Assembly: GCF_014699005.1 (NCBI RefSeq)
Contig: NZ_JACWZY010000051.1
Coordinates: forward strand, 1 to 37,462
Source of the DNA: Spirosoma profusum
Lineage (GTDB): Bacteria; Bacteroidota; Bacteroidia; Cytophagales; Spirosomataceae
Reading direction: 5' to 3'
Length of the DNA stretch: 37,462 bases
The notes beneath the pieces were generated by a model. The model made no database searches. It saw only the letters and a list, made by a program, of their open reading frames with translations, and was not told where the DNA came from. Below, piece after piece: positions 26,883 to 35,855 of the stretch (position 1 is its first letter; each line of letters starts with the position of its first letter). The translations under genes were made by a program, and so were the position numbers.

Positions 26883-26943
26883 GTCCATTTTTGGACAGAT
26901 AAAGTCCAGTAACGGACATATTTATTTTCGTCCAAAAAAGGGC
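26883..26943. repeat. Array of GTCC-N6-GGAC palindromes
   Basis: Two exact copies start at 26883 and 26904, 21 bases (two helix turns) apart, and a third, imperfect copy (GTCC-N6-GGGC) starts at 26930. The first is longer, TGTCCA-TTTT-TGGACA. Such phased palindromes resemble activator sites upstream of a promoter. They lie 182 bases or more before PadR on the minus strand and about 500 bases before the plus-strand gene at 27439. The remainder of the 26702-27438 gap holds only chance frames, including a 12-codon one at 27109 (MKSPLNTKDNLK). Confidence 0.45.
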
Positions 26944-27438
26944 AGCAATTTTAATTCAGAGAACCTATTACCTCCTATGAATTAGTCGCATGCGCTCCTT
27001 TTGATTGTCTTTCTAAATTGTTCACAAAACTACTGATAGCTTTTTAAATAAGACAAATAGCCAGTAAACCGGACCACCTCAACTTACTTATCCTGAACGT
27101 ACGCAATCATGAAATCCCCCTTGAATACCAAGGACAACTTGAAATAGGAAGCTTATGCCATTTTCGACCAATAAAAGGATTGTTAATTTGGCCTATCAGA
27201 CATTTAACCTTCTGTTAATAAACAATTTATACTCATGTCAGAAGTCATTAAAATCGTTCACAAAACCCTCCCTCGGTTCTCGGATAAGATATACAACAGT
27301 TTCAGTGTACTGTGCCGTCGAGGGCTATTTTTTTGGTAAAACCAAACTTTCTTTCATAGGATAACGTCAATTTTGATTTACTTTCGACCAAACTATTTGT
27401 CTGGCGAACTTACCCGTTAGCCGCTAAACCAACTCAGT

Positions 27439-27984
27439 ATGAACACCACGGAGTCAAGCTCACAATTCGACGATGACGGTCGGCCTTTTGTGGTTGAAGC
27501 TTGCGGAGATTCAATGTGGGACGAGGTACTCGCTCAACCTGCTTACAATCCAGGCTTGCGACCACCCCTGCCGCCATTTACGCTTGAGATGGCTTTGCAA
27601 AAAGTTCAGATGGCCGAAGATGCCTGGAATAGCAAAGATCCTGAAAAAGTCAGTTTAGCCTACACGGTCGACACGGAGTGGCGCAATCGAAGTGAATTCA
27701 TCAACGGACGAGCGGAGGTGAAAGCGTTTTTGACCCGTAAATGGGAAACAGAACTCGATTACAAACTAAAGAAAGAACTATGGACTTTCGGCCAGAATCG
27801 GATCACAGTCCGCTTCGAATATGAGTGGCATGATGGAAGCGGGCAATGGTATCGAAGCTATGGCAATGAACTGTGGGAGTTCGACCAAAATGGCTTGATG
27901 AGCAAACGATTTGCCAGTATTAATGACCTCTCTATCCAACCTCACGAACGCCGTATCAGTATTAGCCAAACTGATAATGCTTAG
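27439..27984 (+). CDS. DUF1348/SnoaL-like NTF2-fold protein (181 aa)
   Basis: After an unrelated 45-residue head, the sequence LEMALQKVQMAEDAWNSKDPEKVSLAYTVDTEWRNRSEFINGR and the ending FDQNGLMSKRFASINDLSI match the DUF1348 group of NTF2-like proteins, whose biochemical role is not established. The fold usually binds small molecules in a cone-shaped pocket. The N-terminal extension may be spurious: a later start at Met50 (MALQKV) is possible. It precedes the MOSC gene by 6 bases. Confidence 0.75.
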   Translation: MNTTESSSQFDDDGRPFVVEACGDSMWDEVLAQPAYNPGLRPPLPPFTLEMALQKVQMAEDAWNSKDPEKVSLAYTVDTEWRNRSEFINGRAEVKAFLTRKWETELDYKLKKELWTFGQNRITVRFEYEWHDGSGQWYRSYGNELWEFDQNGLMSKRFASINDLSIQPHERRISISQTDNA

Positions 27985-27990
27985 CCCATC

Positions 27991-28626
27991 GTGCTATTCA
28001 TGCTCATTCTTTCGGTCAATGTAGGCTTACCTCAATCAGTCCAATGGGCTGGGCGAACAATTACTACGGGTATTTTCAAGCAACCCCTTCAGGGGGCGGT
28101 GGCCCTGAATCGGCTCAACTTTGCTGGAGATGGGCAGGCTGACTTGATGGTGCACGGCGGTCCGGATAAGGCGGTGTATGCCTATGATAATCGGCATTAT
28201 GCCTACTGGCAGCACCAAATTGAACGCGATGACTGGGCACCTGGCTTGTTTGGGGAGAACCTGACGACGGAAGGTCTGCTGGAATCGGAGGTGCGCATCG
28301 GCGATCTGTTTCGCGTTGGGTCAGCTCTTCTACGGGCGGTACAACCTCGGTTGCCGTGTTATAAACTGAACGTTCGGTTTGGTGATCCCGGCATGACTCG
28401 CCACTTCGCTCGTGCGGGTCGATCCGGCATTTATTTTCGGGTGGTTGAACCCGGCCTCGTGCAGGCTGGTGATAATATTACCTTGATCGAAGCGGCCAAC
28501 ACGGGGATTACTATTCAAACGGTGTCCCAGGTCCTCTTGAACCGTCAGGCCGCTGCTGAGGTGCTAGCTCAACTAGTTGCCTTGCCACACCTACCGGATT
28601 CGTTAAAGAAGATGTTTAGGCATTAA
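27991..28626 (+). CDS. MOSC-domain protein of the YiiM type (211 aa)
   Basis: The MOSC core is clear: GGPDKAVYAYDNRHYAYW, then LFGENLTTEGL, RIGDLFRVG and the PRLPCYKLN stretch with the conserved cysteine that binds the sulfur of molybdenum cofactor. The end (GITIQTVSQVLLNRQ) matches the three-helix domain after MOSC in YiiM-like proteins, which reduce N-hydroxylated compounds. The gene is coupled to the DUF1348 gene upstream; the reason for the pairing is not known. The start at 27991 fits the tight spacing; Met4 is an alternative. Confidence 0.82.
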   Translation: MLFMLILSVNVGLPQSVQWAGRTITTGIFKQPLQGAVALNRLNFAGDGQADLMVHGGPDKAVYAYDNRHYAYWQHQIERDDWAPGLFGENLTTEGLLESEVRIGDLFRVGSALLRAVQPRLPCYKLNVRFGDPGMTRHFARAGRSGIYFRVVEPGLVQAGDNITLIEAANTGITIQTVSQVLLNRQAAAEVLAQLVALPHLPDSLKKMFRH

Positions 28627-28816
28627 CCCAGAGCTGATGACTTCGTAAAAAACGGTGTTACCGGCTGCTTTATGCCAGGGATTGTGGTTGACAATTATCT
28701 AATTAAACTCCCCTACCCTACTAATCAATCGTCTCCGAAAACCTCGGTTAAACCAGTGGGTTAGCCAGCTAGATTTAAGCAAATAATCGTAATAGTAAAC
28801 CCCTTGGTGTCCTTAC

Positions 28817-29302
28817 TCAATCAGCACAGCCGTTCTCCGTATGGGTGAAAATTGCCTTGGGGGCGTTGAATACCCTCCACCAGCAACCATAAGCTACATC
28901 CGTCGCGCCGAGCACATAGGTTTTGATCATCCAAACGCCGGTTTGCCGATACCATAACACACTAATGCCTTCATCAAAAATCCCTTCCTCAATCGCTTCA
29001 GCATAGGGGGTATGGGTGTACTGAATGCGTTTCCCATCTTTTCGTTTCGGCATCAACACCCCAAAGCTCCAGTTGCCACTGGTCTTTAAGCTCGTCACCT
29101 CAAACAGGATTGCTTGCTTAAGCTCTTTTTCCACCGGCTGACGGATGGCATTTAGCAGTTCTTTTCGCAGCGGTGTTCCCGGGGCGGGTACCGTTACGGC
29201 CTGAGCGAGTGTTACCGAGGATTGCCCAAGTACGAACAGAGCGGCTAAAATCCAGGCCCGTTTACTGCTTTGTGGGTGGTGTCTCCTCTTGCTGTGGGTC
29301 AT
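28817..29302 (-). CDS. Secreted hypothetical protein (161 aa)
   Basis: A basic N-terminus (MTHSKRRHHPQSSKR) precedes a hydrophobic core AWILAALFVLGQSSVTLAQA that ends as a cleavable signal peptide. The mature protein has an RKELLNAIRQPVEKEL helix followed by beta-rich sequence (WSFGVLMPKRKDGKRIQY ... VWMIKTYVLGATDVAYG). I recall similar small secreted proteins without assigned function. There are no neighbours in the same direction. Confidence 0.6.
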   Translation of the reverse strand: MTHSKRRHHPQSSKRAWILAALFVLGQSSVTLAQAVTVPAPGTPLRKELLNAIRQPVEKELKQAILFEVTSLKTSGNWSFGVLMPKRKDGKRIQYTHTPYAEAIEEGIFDEGISVLWYRQTGVWMIKTYVLGATDVAYGCWWRVFNAPKAIFTHTENGCAD

Positions 29303-29605
29303 CCGTTTTCACTTGCTTCAGTACAATGCCTTAGGGGAATACATAACACTACCGTTTTATCTGTAGTACCGTCCTCCAGCCAAGCGAACTGTACCAAGAA
29401 CATTGCTGGTGAAGGATTGTGAGCCACTGCTTTCTAATCCCGTGCTGGGACAGAGGGTTTGGGCCGTAGGGTTGGTTGCTGCCATGAATGATGGATTAGA
29501 TGATGGTTGATCAGCAAATGTCGTAGGGCGTGAGTCTGATGGCTAAGGGGAGTCAATAGCGGGTGACGTTCAGTAAATAACAGCCGTAAAAAGGGGTATA
29601 ATTAA

Positions 29606-29643
29606 CCCTAGCTCTGGTAGCGACATTTGACGCCAGAGCTGGG
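29606..29643 (-). terminator. Strong hairpin downstream of the 58-aa gene
   Basis: AGCTCTGG (29610-29617) pairs perfectly with CCAGAGCT (29633-29640), extended by CCC/GGG around a single bulged T. On the minus strand it begins 67 bases after the stop of the small gene and has no U tract, so it could be a terminator or a structured RNA element. The rest of 29303-29710 holds no gene. Confidence 0.35.
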
Positions 29644-29710
29644 TGACACCTTAAAACAGGGTAGTATTGCCCAAGTAGTCATCCGGTCGCCGACGTACAC
29701 ATGTAGTGTG

Positions 29711-29887
29711 TCATTCTTGTAAAGACTCCAGCAATAGCAGCAGGGCAGACGTTTCGTAACTGATTAAGCGGAGCTTATGCTGCTCGTCCTTGTTATCGGA
29801 ATCGTGTATGGTTTTCACCAAATAGTTGACAAACAGATCCAAGCGGTTAATCAAATCGGGTAGTTGGTCTTTAGTGAAATCGGTCAT
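29711..29887 (-). CDS. Small helical protein (58 aa)
   Basis: The minus strand reads MTDFTKDQLPDLINRLDLF and so on to LLLLLESLQE. The product is an amphipathic, mostly helical peptide with many acidic and leucine residues and no signal sequence. Codon usage looks like a real gene and the start ATG is preceded by purines. I do not recognise the family; it resembles short cytoplasmic helical proteins of unknown role. Confidence 0.5.
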   Translation of the reverse strand: MTDFTKDQLPDLINRLDLFVNYLVKTIHDSDNKDEQHKLRLISYETSALLLLLESLQE

Positions 29888-30007
29888 GCGTGGTGCGGTT
29901 TACTCGGTGCCAAGAGTGATTTTTTTTAAGTTTGCGAGTCTATTTATTCACACACTCGGGTAAATCATATACGTGCAGGGGGCTTTCGGTTTAAGTTGCT
30001 GAAACCA

Positions 30008-30286
30008 TCATTTGTAAATGAATAGCACGTAAACCAAGACAAGCAGTAGGGTGAGCAGTGGCAGGCAGCCTACGCCCCCAACTACCCGGTCCAGGGTAGA
30101 CAGCACGGCCCACTGCCGGTAGAGTACTATTGTCAGTGCGCCGGAACAGATAGCCCCAATCAGGAACAGCAAACTACCGCCGATACCCGCTCCGCCCTCA
30201 AACTTAGATGCGAACTGGGCTACCCATAGCCCCCCTATACAAAACAGAAGCGATAGGGTCGACAGACCATACAGGGCAAAAAGCAT
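30008..30286 (-). CDS. Small orphan membrane protein (92 aa)
   Basis: Three hydrophobic segments (about residues 3-24, 33-54 and 71-90) suggest three membrane helices. A glycine-rich FEGGAGIGGS loop lies between the first two. Unrecognised. It is alone, with a hairpin-rich region upstream and dispersed repeat copy D beyond. Confidence 0.5.
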   Translation of the reverse strand: MLFALYGLSTLSLLFCIGGLWVAQFASKFEGGAGIGGSLLFLIGAICSGALTIVLYRQWAVLSTLDRVVGGVGCLPLLTLLLVLVYVLFIYK

Positions 30287-30464
30287 CTGGACTAATAAGT
30301 AGACTAAAGCGTATAAACCAGTAAAACGAGCCGAAAACTACGTCCTGGGCCAGGTAACCACCAGCCCCAATGTATAGCAGGCAGGAATGAGCTCCTACAA
30401 GGTGATTTTATCGGGATGATACCCAGACCTGTGCGGGTCAATTTGGCTGGGCTTATTCAGTATA

Positions 30465-30556
30465 GCTCCCCCGTGAGACTCTGAGAGATTGGAGTATCAA
30501 TGATTCGGGCGTTTCATGAAACGGTAGTTAGGCTGAAGTTCGTACTTTGGCTCACA
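30465..30556 (+). repeat. Dispersed intergenic repeat, copy D
   Basis: Matches copy A over its full length, with the same order of blocks: GCTCCC, GTGAGAC, GAGAGATT, GAGTATC, ATTCGGGC, ACGGTA, GTACTTTGGCT. It directly precedes, like copy A, the start of a plus-strand gene. Confidence 0.65.
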
Positions 30557-30585
30557 TATTATTCACTTCTATCAACGGTATGAAC

Positions 30586-31143
30586 ATGAAAAACACTCTC
30601 TTGGCAAGCCTAACAATAGTCGTTGTCTTTGTCCAATGTGCATCGGATAAATCGGTGAAGCCCACAGTTGACAATGAACAAGCGAGCAGTCAGCTAATGA
30701 AAGAACTAGTACCTCAACTCACAGGTAGCTGGACGATGAAACAGCTTCGCATCAAATCCATCAATAACTCCGGCCAGAATGAGCTTAAGATCCGTAAGGA
30801 TACCACGCTGACCAATTTTGCTATCTTAACGCTGGCACGGGCTTCTCTACAAAATAATCCTATTCGTGACCGATATGAGGGTAGTATTCAGTACGCTAGT
30901 AAAACCTATCCGATACGGTTCGATTTGCTGGCTGGCGCAATAGCTGGAAAGGGGCCCAAAGCTTACTTTCTGCTGGAGTATAACTTTCCCGTTGGCTATT
31001 CAGGTCCTACGGAGAAAGAAGCCTATTTTCTTGAACGGATTGGCATACTCTTAGAAACTTTTGCCTTGGAAACGGTAAGTGGAAGCATGACTTGGCATGG
31101 TTTAAACCGGGGCATTGACCAGATCGATCTGGTCAAAAACTAA
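30586..31143 (+). CDS. Lipoprotein of unknown function (about 185 aa)
   Basis: I place the start at the ATG at 30586 (MKNTLLASLTIVVVFVQC), which gives a normal lipoprotein signal with lipobox FVQC; an upstream ATG at 30547 would add 13 residues. The mature part is unrecognised: TGSWTMKQLRIKSINN and SMTWHGLNRG suggest a beta-rich lipocalin-like body, as in many small Bacteroidota lipoproteins. Dispersed repeat copy D supplies the upstream region. Confidence 0.55.
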   Translation: MKNTLLASLTIVVVFVQCASDKSVKPTVDNEQASSQLMKELVPQLTGSWTMKQLRIKSINNSGQNELKIRKDTTLTNFAILTLARASLQNNPIRDRYEGSIQYASKTYPIRFDLLAGAIAGKGPKAYFLLEYNFPVGYSGPTEKEAYFLERIGILLETFALETVSGSMTWHGLNRGIDQIDLVKN

Positions 31144-31218
31144 TATAATTTCGATAGTCGTATAATAGCGATAGAATTCAACAGGTAATAAAGGATCAAA
31201 ACTACTTTCTCACAAATT

Positions 31219-31277
31219 GCTCCTTCGTGAGACGCAGAGAGATTTGAGTATCAATAATTCGGGCGTTTTTTGAAACA
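31219..31277 (+). repeat. Dispersed intergenic repeat, copy E (partial)
   Basis: GCTCCTTCGTGAGACGCAGAGAGATTTGAGTATC and AATTCGGGCG match copies A and D, but the promoter-like end is missing. It lies between the ends of two converging genes, so it does not precede a gene on its own strand. Confidence 0.6.
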
Positions 31278-31312
31278 CCAAAAATTTAAAGGAATTAGTT
31301 GACTATGGAACT

Positions 31313-31642
31313 TCATTGTTGAATAGGTTTAAACCATTCTCCACTTTCTATGACTCTTAATAAATGGTCTATTGTAATTTCTAACTTCTTAATTTTTGAG
31401 GGATAAAAAACTCTGTTGTATACATCTTTTATCATATAGATGGGATGAACCATCTCAAAAAAATAATCATAATAGTTATAATTTTTTCCATCAATATGGA
31501 AGGTTTCACCAAACTCATCGAAAAAATCGTCTATTTCATCTGGGCCAAATCCAAATGATTGTATGGTCGAAGTAAGCTTAATTTTGCTCCTGTTGACTCC
31601 GTGTTTTTCAAGCAGCACCGTTAATCTTTCTAAATTATCCAT
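31313..31642 (-). CDS. DUF1493-like protein (109 aa)
   Basis: The central stretch FGFGPDEIDDFFDEFGETFHIDGKNYNYYDYFFE matches the pattern of DUF1493 proteins, an acyl-carrier-protein-like family in which a conserved acidic segment precedes a short aromatic-rich part. The function of the family is not established; some members occur in accessory islands next to secretion or immunity genes. It is A+T-rich and has no partner gene here. Confidence 0.55.
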   Translation of the reverse strand: MDNLERLTVLLEKHGVNRSKIKLTSTIQSFGFGPDEIDDFFDEFGETFHIDGKNYNYYDYFFEMVHPIYMIKDVYNRVFYPSKIKKLEITIDHLLRVIESGEWFKPIQQ

Positions 31643-31849
31643 TCTTTTAAGAAACGCTTAATCTTAGCTTCTTTTGAATATTGAATTATACGAAACGCTC
31701 CTCAAATTAAAACGAAAGGGTTTTTATGTACCTGCGCAGTTAAAGTTCAAGAAACTAGATTTGAAAGCCCTACAGCTAATTTAAGGTTCATTAATAGGTT
31801 ATCTAAGGAAGAATAATTTTATCTTTGAGAAGTTCTTTGTAACACTCGT

Positions 31850-32052
31850 CAATCGGAGGATTGGTTTCCGTTGCAGCGTTCCGCTAAGCTGCAACAGGAA
31901 TTAATAAGGAATTGTGTGAAAATCACGATCAGGCGTGCTACTGTAAATATCGGTTTCTGGATAAGAAACAAGTTGGTAACTTTTGTGCCCATTGTCTTTT
32001 GAGATGAGAAGGGCGGTACCAATGATATAAGCCAGGAGACTTGCCAATCTTC
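31850..32052 (+). ncRNA. Cobalamin riboswitch
   Basis: Characteristic pieces occur in order. A GTTGCAGC/GCTGCAAC stem (31870-31895) is followed by AAGGAATTGTGTGAAAATCAC, a GGNGTGAA-type core, then GATCAGGCGTGCTACTGTAAAT (the ACTGT block of the B12 aptamer), and finally the signature GCCAGGAGACTTGCC at 32031-32045. It is on the plus strand. Family knowledge says such elements repress transport or synthesis genes when cobalamin is plentiful. The nearest plus-strand gene is the outer-membrane barrel at 32229, 176 bases on; a 9-codon frame (32110-32136) between them may be the remnant of another gene. Confidence 0.75.
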
Positions 32053-32228
32053 TCAATGACTACGCTCTCACGACTTGGGGCTTGGTTCACGTATTGATCT
32101 ATAAATTTTATGGTTTTATCTGCTGTCTACTTGTGAATGGCGTTGCTATGTCCTAACCGTTAGTCATTGATAAGCAGTCATTGGGTAGTTTGATATAGCT
32201 ACTTACTATTTAGATAATCAGTCAACTA

Positions 32229-33935
32229 ATGACTTGTGTTCGCCTCATCGCCTCGATAGGACAGTTTATTGTCCTGTATTTTCTCTGCTTATTTGCCCAA
32301 GCCCAAAGTACCAATGCTCCTTTCAGTACTGATTATTACCACTTGCTGGACCGGTTGGAGATTAGCCAACAAATAGCGATACCGGGTTTTCAAAGTACCT
32401 TTAAGCCATACTCGCGGACTACGATTAATGCCTTACTTGATTCTGGTATTACTAGTACCTCTCAGCTTTCATCAACTGACCACCTCAATATAGCTTACCT
32501 ACGAGCCGATTCTAGAGAAGGGGATACCTCTGTAACAAACTCGTTGATACCAACCGATTATCAAACGCAATCTAAATCCCCAAGGCCCTTTTACCGACAA
32601 CCTGTTGATCTGTTCGCTAAACGGTGGTCAGGTTTCGATTGGCATATTAATCCTGTGATTGGTCTGGGGGTTGGTCAGCAAGCCGACACGACTCACACCC
32701 TGAAAAACTACACATTTGGACTAGAAACGCGGGGAAGCTTTAACGGATGGGTAGGCTTTTATGGCTTTTTTACGATCAATCAGGCGATCTACCCTCGCCA
32801 TGTTCAAGCGTATAGACAACGCTATGAATTAGTTGGCCGAGGGCTGGCTCCGGGTGAAGGAGTGGCTCGTATGAAGACCGACGATCAAGCCCTATTTTAT
32901 GGGTGGCGGGGCTATTTAACCACCAGGCTGTTGAAAATAACGGATGTCCAACTCGGTCGAGATCGTCTATTTATTGGTAGTGGTTATCGCTCATTAGTAC
33001 TTTCCGATACCAGTGATCCTTACTGGTTTCTTAAATTAACGACGCATATAGGAAGGTTTGACTATGTAAACTTATATACTGTATTACGAAATACGGAATC
33101 GCCTTCGGAGGGTTCAACTACCAATCCTCCCAAATATATGTTTATGCATCACCTGGGCCTGAATATAGGACAACATATCAACGTGGGTGTTTTTGAGGCA
33201 GTTGTATTTAGTCGACCACATATCGACTTTACTTATATTAACCCTGTTATTTTGTATCGATACGTTGAATCGTCGTTGGGAAGCTCCGACAATGCGTTTA
33301 TCGGTGTTGATTTTAAAGGGAAGTGGGGAGGTCAGTGGTTGGTCTACAGCCAGGTTATGCTGGACGAATTTGTGTTAAAGGACTTAAGAGCTATGAACGG
33401 CTCATGGGCCAACAAATTCGCGCTTCAGCTCGGAGCCAAATATATCAATGCCTTAGGTATTGCGAACTTCGATTTACAGGGGGAGATGAACCTAGCCCGC
33501 CCTTTTATGTATACACATCAAAGTAGTCAGACCAATTATGTTCATGATAATCAGCCTTTAGCTCACCCGCTAGGCAGTAATTTTATCGAAGGTATTGGCA
33601 TTGCGCGTTATCAACATAAACGGTTCCAAGGGGTTGGAACCTTGGGCTTAATGATGTTTGGTACTGACCCACCGGGTTTAAACTTAGGGGGTAATCTATT
33701 GACAGATTATCTGACCCGTCTACGATTTTATGACAATTATATTGGACAAGGTCGGAAAACGTTTGTCACGTATGTTAACCTACGATTATCCTACCAAGTA
33801 TGGCATAATGGGTTTGTGGACTTACAATATTTATATCGCTTACAGAGTAGTGAGTATAAGCCAGATTCTTATGAATATCAGTTAGCTAGCCTTAGCCTAA
33901 GGTTAAATCTCCCTTATAGAAACATGACTTTCTAG
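32229..33935 (+). CDS. Outer-membrane barrel of the RemB/Wzi-like group (568 aa)
   Basis: A signal peptide (IGQFIVLYFLCLFAQAQ) precedes a domain opening with DYYHLLDRLEI and GFQSTFKPYSR, typical of Wzi-like capsule assembly or RemB gliding proteins of Bacteroidota. The remaining 480 residues alternate aromatic-rich beta strands, including FVYNLY-type and YSQVMLDEFVL segments, and end with an aromatic residue (NMTF), as outer-membrane barrels do. Likely function is surface polysaccharide handling or gliding. The upstream cobalamin riboswitch may regulate it. Confidence 0.65.
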   Translation: MTCVRLIASIGQFIVLYFLCLFAQAQSTNAPFSTDYYHLLDRLEISQQIAIPGFQSTFKPYSRTTINALLDSGITSTSQLSSTDHLNIAYLRADSREGDTSVTNSLIPTDYQTQSKSPRPFYRQPVDLFAKRWSGFDWHINPVIGLGVGQQADTTHTLKNYTFGLETRGSFNGWVGFYGFFTINQAIYPRHVQAYRQRYELVGRGLAPGEGVARMKTDDQALFYGWRGYLTTRLLKITDVQLGRDRLFIGSGYRSLVLSDTSDPYWFLKLTTHIGRFDYVNLYTVLRNTESPSEGSTTNPPKYMFMHHLGLNIGQHINVGVFEAVVFSRPHIDFTYINPVILYRYVESSLGSSDNAFIGVDFKGKWGGQWLVYSQVMLDEFVLKDLRAMNGSWANKFALQLGAKYINALGIANFDLQGEMNLARPFMYTHQSSQTNYVHDNQPLAHPLGSNFIEGIGIARYQHKRFQGVGTLGLMMFGTDPPGLNLGGNLLTDYLTRLRFYDNYIGQGRKTFVTYVNLRLSYQVWHNGFVDLQYLYRLQSSEYKPDSYEYQLASLSLRLNLPYRNMTF

Positions 33936-34018
33936 TTTTCGTAACTGGTGTGGATTTGCTACCTTTTACTGGACAAAAAAGCTAAGTAACATTTGTTAGA
34001 ATAGGTAACCTCAAAAAT

Positions 34019-34080
34019 CCCTCCTACGTGAGACGAATGAGTTATCATGTTTCTGCCTTATAGTTCGTGCGTTCTTTATA
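34019..34080 (+). repeat. Dispersed intergenic repeat, copy F (diverged)
   Basis: CCCTCCTACGTGAGACGAATGAG followed by GTTTCTGCC and TTCGTGCGTTC. It is closest to copy B. It lies between two converging genes. Confidence 0.45.
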
Positions 34081-34137
34081 CACTTGTTACGAAACTATAT
34101 AAATTAATGAAGAAAAAAGACGAATTCTGTATTTGTA

Positions 34138-34614
34138 TTATGAATCGATTTCGAGATAATTTATATCCTTGAAAAGATTTCCATTATATTTTTTATTTAG
34201 CAAGTAGTAGATTAGTATTGATGTAAGGAATGTTAGCCCCCACGCTATATTTTCGGCATTTAGCATATTAAAATTGACATAATTCCAGCCATTTGATAGC
34301 TTATAAAGTAGGGGAGTTGTGAGCGTAAGAAAAAAACCTGTTAAGAGGATTGAGAAAGTGTTTACTCGCTTAATAATTTTACCAATTATATAAACAATTG
34401 GATAATATATAAAAAGACTCAACAATAAGGGAGCTATATTAAAATAGAAAGTAGCCCATAAAATTTCAAAGAAATTTATGTCAGGAGCCGCTGGAAAATT
34501 CGCTATTGTGCTAGGGAGATAAGTTTCATTCGTAAGATTATACTTCATAATGATAAAGTAAAATATCAAAAAGGATAAATCCTTAAAAAGTATATGTAAG
34601 GGAAATAGACACAT
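34138..34614 (-). CDS. Small orphan membrane protein (158 aa; start uncertain)
   Basis: Unrecognised. Hydrophobic segments at about 51-70, 83-105 and 121-140 suggest three membrane helices, with a fourth in the first 22 residues if the upstream start is real. Met23 (MKYNLTNE) at 34548 is an equally good start. It is strongly A+T-rich. The end converges on the barrel gene with repeat copy F between. Confidence 0.5.
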   Translation of the reverse strand: MCLFPLHILFKDLSFLIFYFIIMKYNLTNETYLPSTIANFPAAPDINFFEILWATFYFNIAPLLLSLFIYYPIVYIIGKIIKRVNTFSILLTGFFLTLTTPLLYKLSNGWNYVNFNMLNAENIAWGLTFLTSILIYYLLNKKYNGNLFKDINYLEIDS

Positions 34615-34736
34615 ATTATTATATATTTCAACATAGCCAATAGATTCAGAACTACTTTTGCAACAGTCGTTGTCCTTATTTGATTACACACTTTATAAGG
34701 TTGTGTTCATTAGAAATTAAAGATAATTTACTAACA

Positions 34737-35168
34737 TCAGCGTGTTAGCGTTAGCTTTAGATTATAATCGGGAATAGATGAGTTAGGCCAGCCACTATAG
34801 ATCATCTTATTACACTCATATAGCTCCATTTTGCCTTCCATCAATAACGTGTCAATTTTAGTGACTTGGTATATTTTTAACATATCATCAGTTACATTAT
34901 AGTATTTTTTGATAACGGGCATTAAGCCATAACTAAATCCTAATAAACTGTCTGGATCACTTATTGAGCTATCTCGATTAAAAGAGATAGTCCCTGAAAA
35001 CTGATGCCGCTTGTTAGAGGTAAAGCGACTAGTGTATTGCCACGTACCAAGAATATTTTTGGAAGGCTCTAATCCCGTACATCCAGTTTGTAAGGAGTTG
35101 ATATCGTTCTTGCAACTAGCCAGAAGAACGACGGTTACTAGTAAAATATCGGTTAATAAGTTATTCAC
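34737..35168 (-). CDS. Small lipoprotein (143 aa)
   Basis: A lipoprotein signal ends in LASC (Cys19). The mature part contains ILGTWQYTSRFTSNKRHQF and NLKLTLTR, with a lipocalin-like ILGTW start seen in many Bacteroidota lipoproteins of unknown role. It is one of several minus-strand lipoproteins in 34.7-36.7 kb. Confidence 0.55.
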   Translation of the reverse strand: MNNLLTDILLVTVVLLASCKNDINSLQTGCTGLEPSKNILGTWQYTSRFTSNKRHQFSGTISFNRDSSISDPDSLLGFSYGLMPVIKKYYNVTDDMLKIYQVTKIDTLLMEGKMELYECNKMIYSGWPNSSIPDYNLKLTLTR

Positions 35169-35331
35169 AGTGGATATTTCAGTTTCAAGGCAAATAGAAA
35201 AGTAAGCGTATGATTCATGTACCGTATTTTAAATTGTACTCATGAAAGAGATGAATCTGAAACACACATAGTTTTAAACATAATTTATTAAGTAGACCCA
35301 TATTCGTGGCCTTCCTGGCTTGTAAGGCTTA

Positions 35332-35790
35332 TTATTTTACTGTAATGACATAGGTTAGGTTAGCACCTAACGCTATCTGCTGATTGTTGAAGCGAACCTC
35401 CGTTAAGTGCATCCAGCCATCACACTCACTGTTATCCCTTCGGCTAGTTAAGGTAAGGCTTCCAATTGCCTTGTTGTCAATTTCAACCGTGTATTGGTTT
35501 TGCTCTGCCTGAGCGAATACATTATATTGTACTTGATAAAGAATTTTATATTGATCATTTGTCACCAAAGGTTTAAACTCCGCTTTCGAAACAATACTTC
35601 GTGTTCCAGTGCTAGAAGCATAACTCAACCGTAGAGCACCAGCCTGTAAAGTATCATTAAATACAGATTGGCCTTGAGGGTTTATAAAGGCAAAGTTATA
35701 GCTGGGTGGAGGCGACTGGCAGAGTCTTTGTCGGCATGAAAGAGCAAAGCCCACATTTAGTAATAAAATGATAATCGTAGTGAATTTCAT
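35332..35790 (-). CDS. Small lipoprotein (152 aa)
   Basis: The signal MKFTTIIILLLNVGFALSC ends in a lipobox (ALSC, Cys19). The mature region is beta-rich, with the internal GSLTLTSRRDNSECDGWMHLTEVRFN segment and an ending LGANLTYVITVK. I do not recognise the family. The gap of 65 bases to the upstream lipoprotein gene suggests a shared transcript. Confidence 0.55.
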   Translation of the reverse strand: MKFTTIIILLLNVGFALSCRQRLCQSPPPSYNFAFINPQGQSVFNDTLQAGALRLSYASSTGTRSIVSKAEFKPLVTNDQYKILYQVQYNVFAQAEQNQYTVEIDNKAIGSLTLTSRRDNSECDGWMHLTEVRFNNQQIALGANLTYVITVK

Positions 35791-35855
35791 AAAATAGGCT
35801 TAACAAGGATTGATACAGAAGGTATTTCGGCTTTTACTTATGGACAGCGAACCTG

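Noticed and set aside
27155..27364. 69-codon plus-strand frame before the DUF1348 gene
   Set aside because: A+T-rich noncoding-like region, no resemblance to a family, no supporting context.
73..34080. The GTGAGACG repeats as integron attC sites
   Set aside because: They lack the terminal core sites and the long imperfect palindrome of attC, and no integrase is present.
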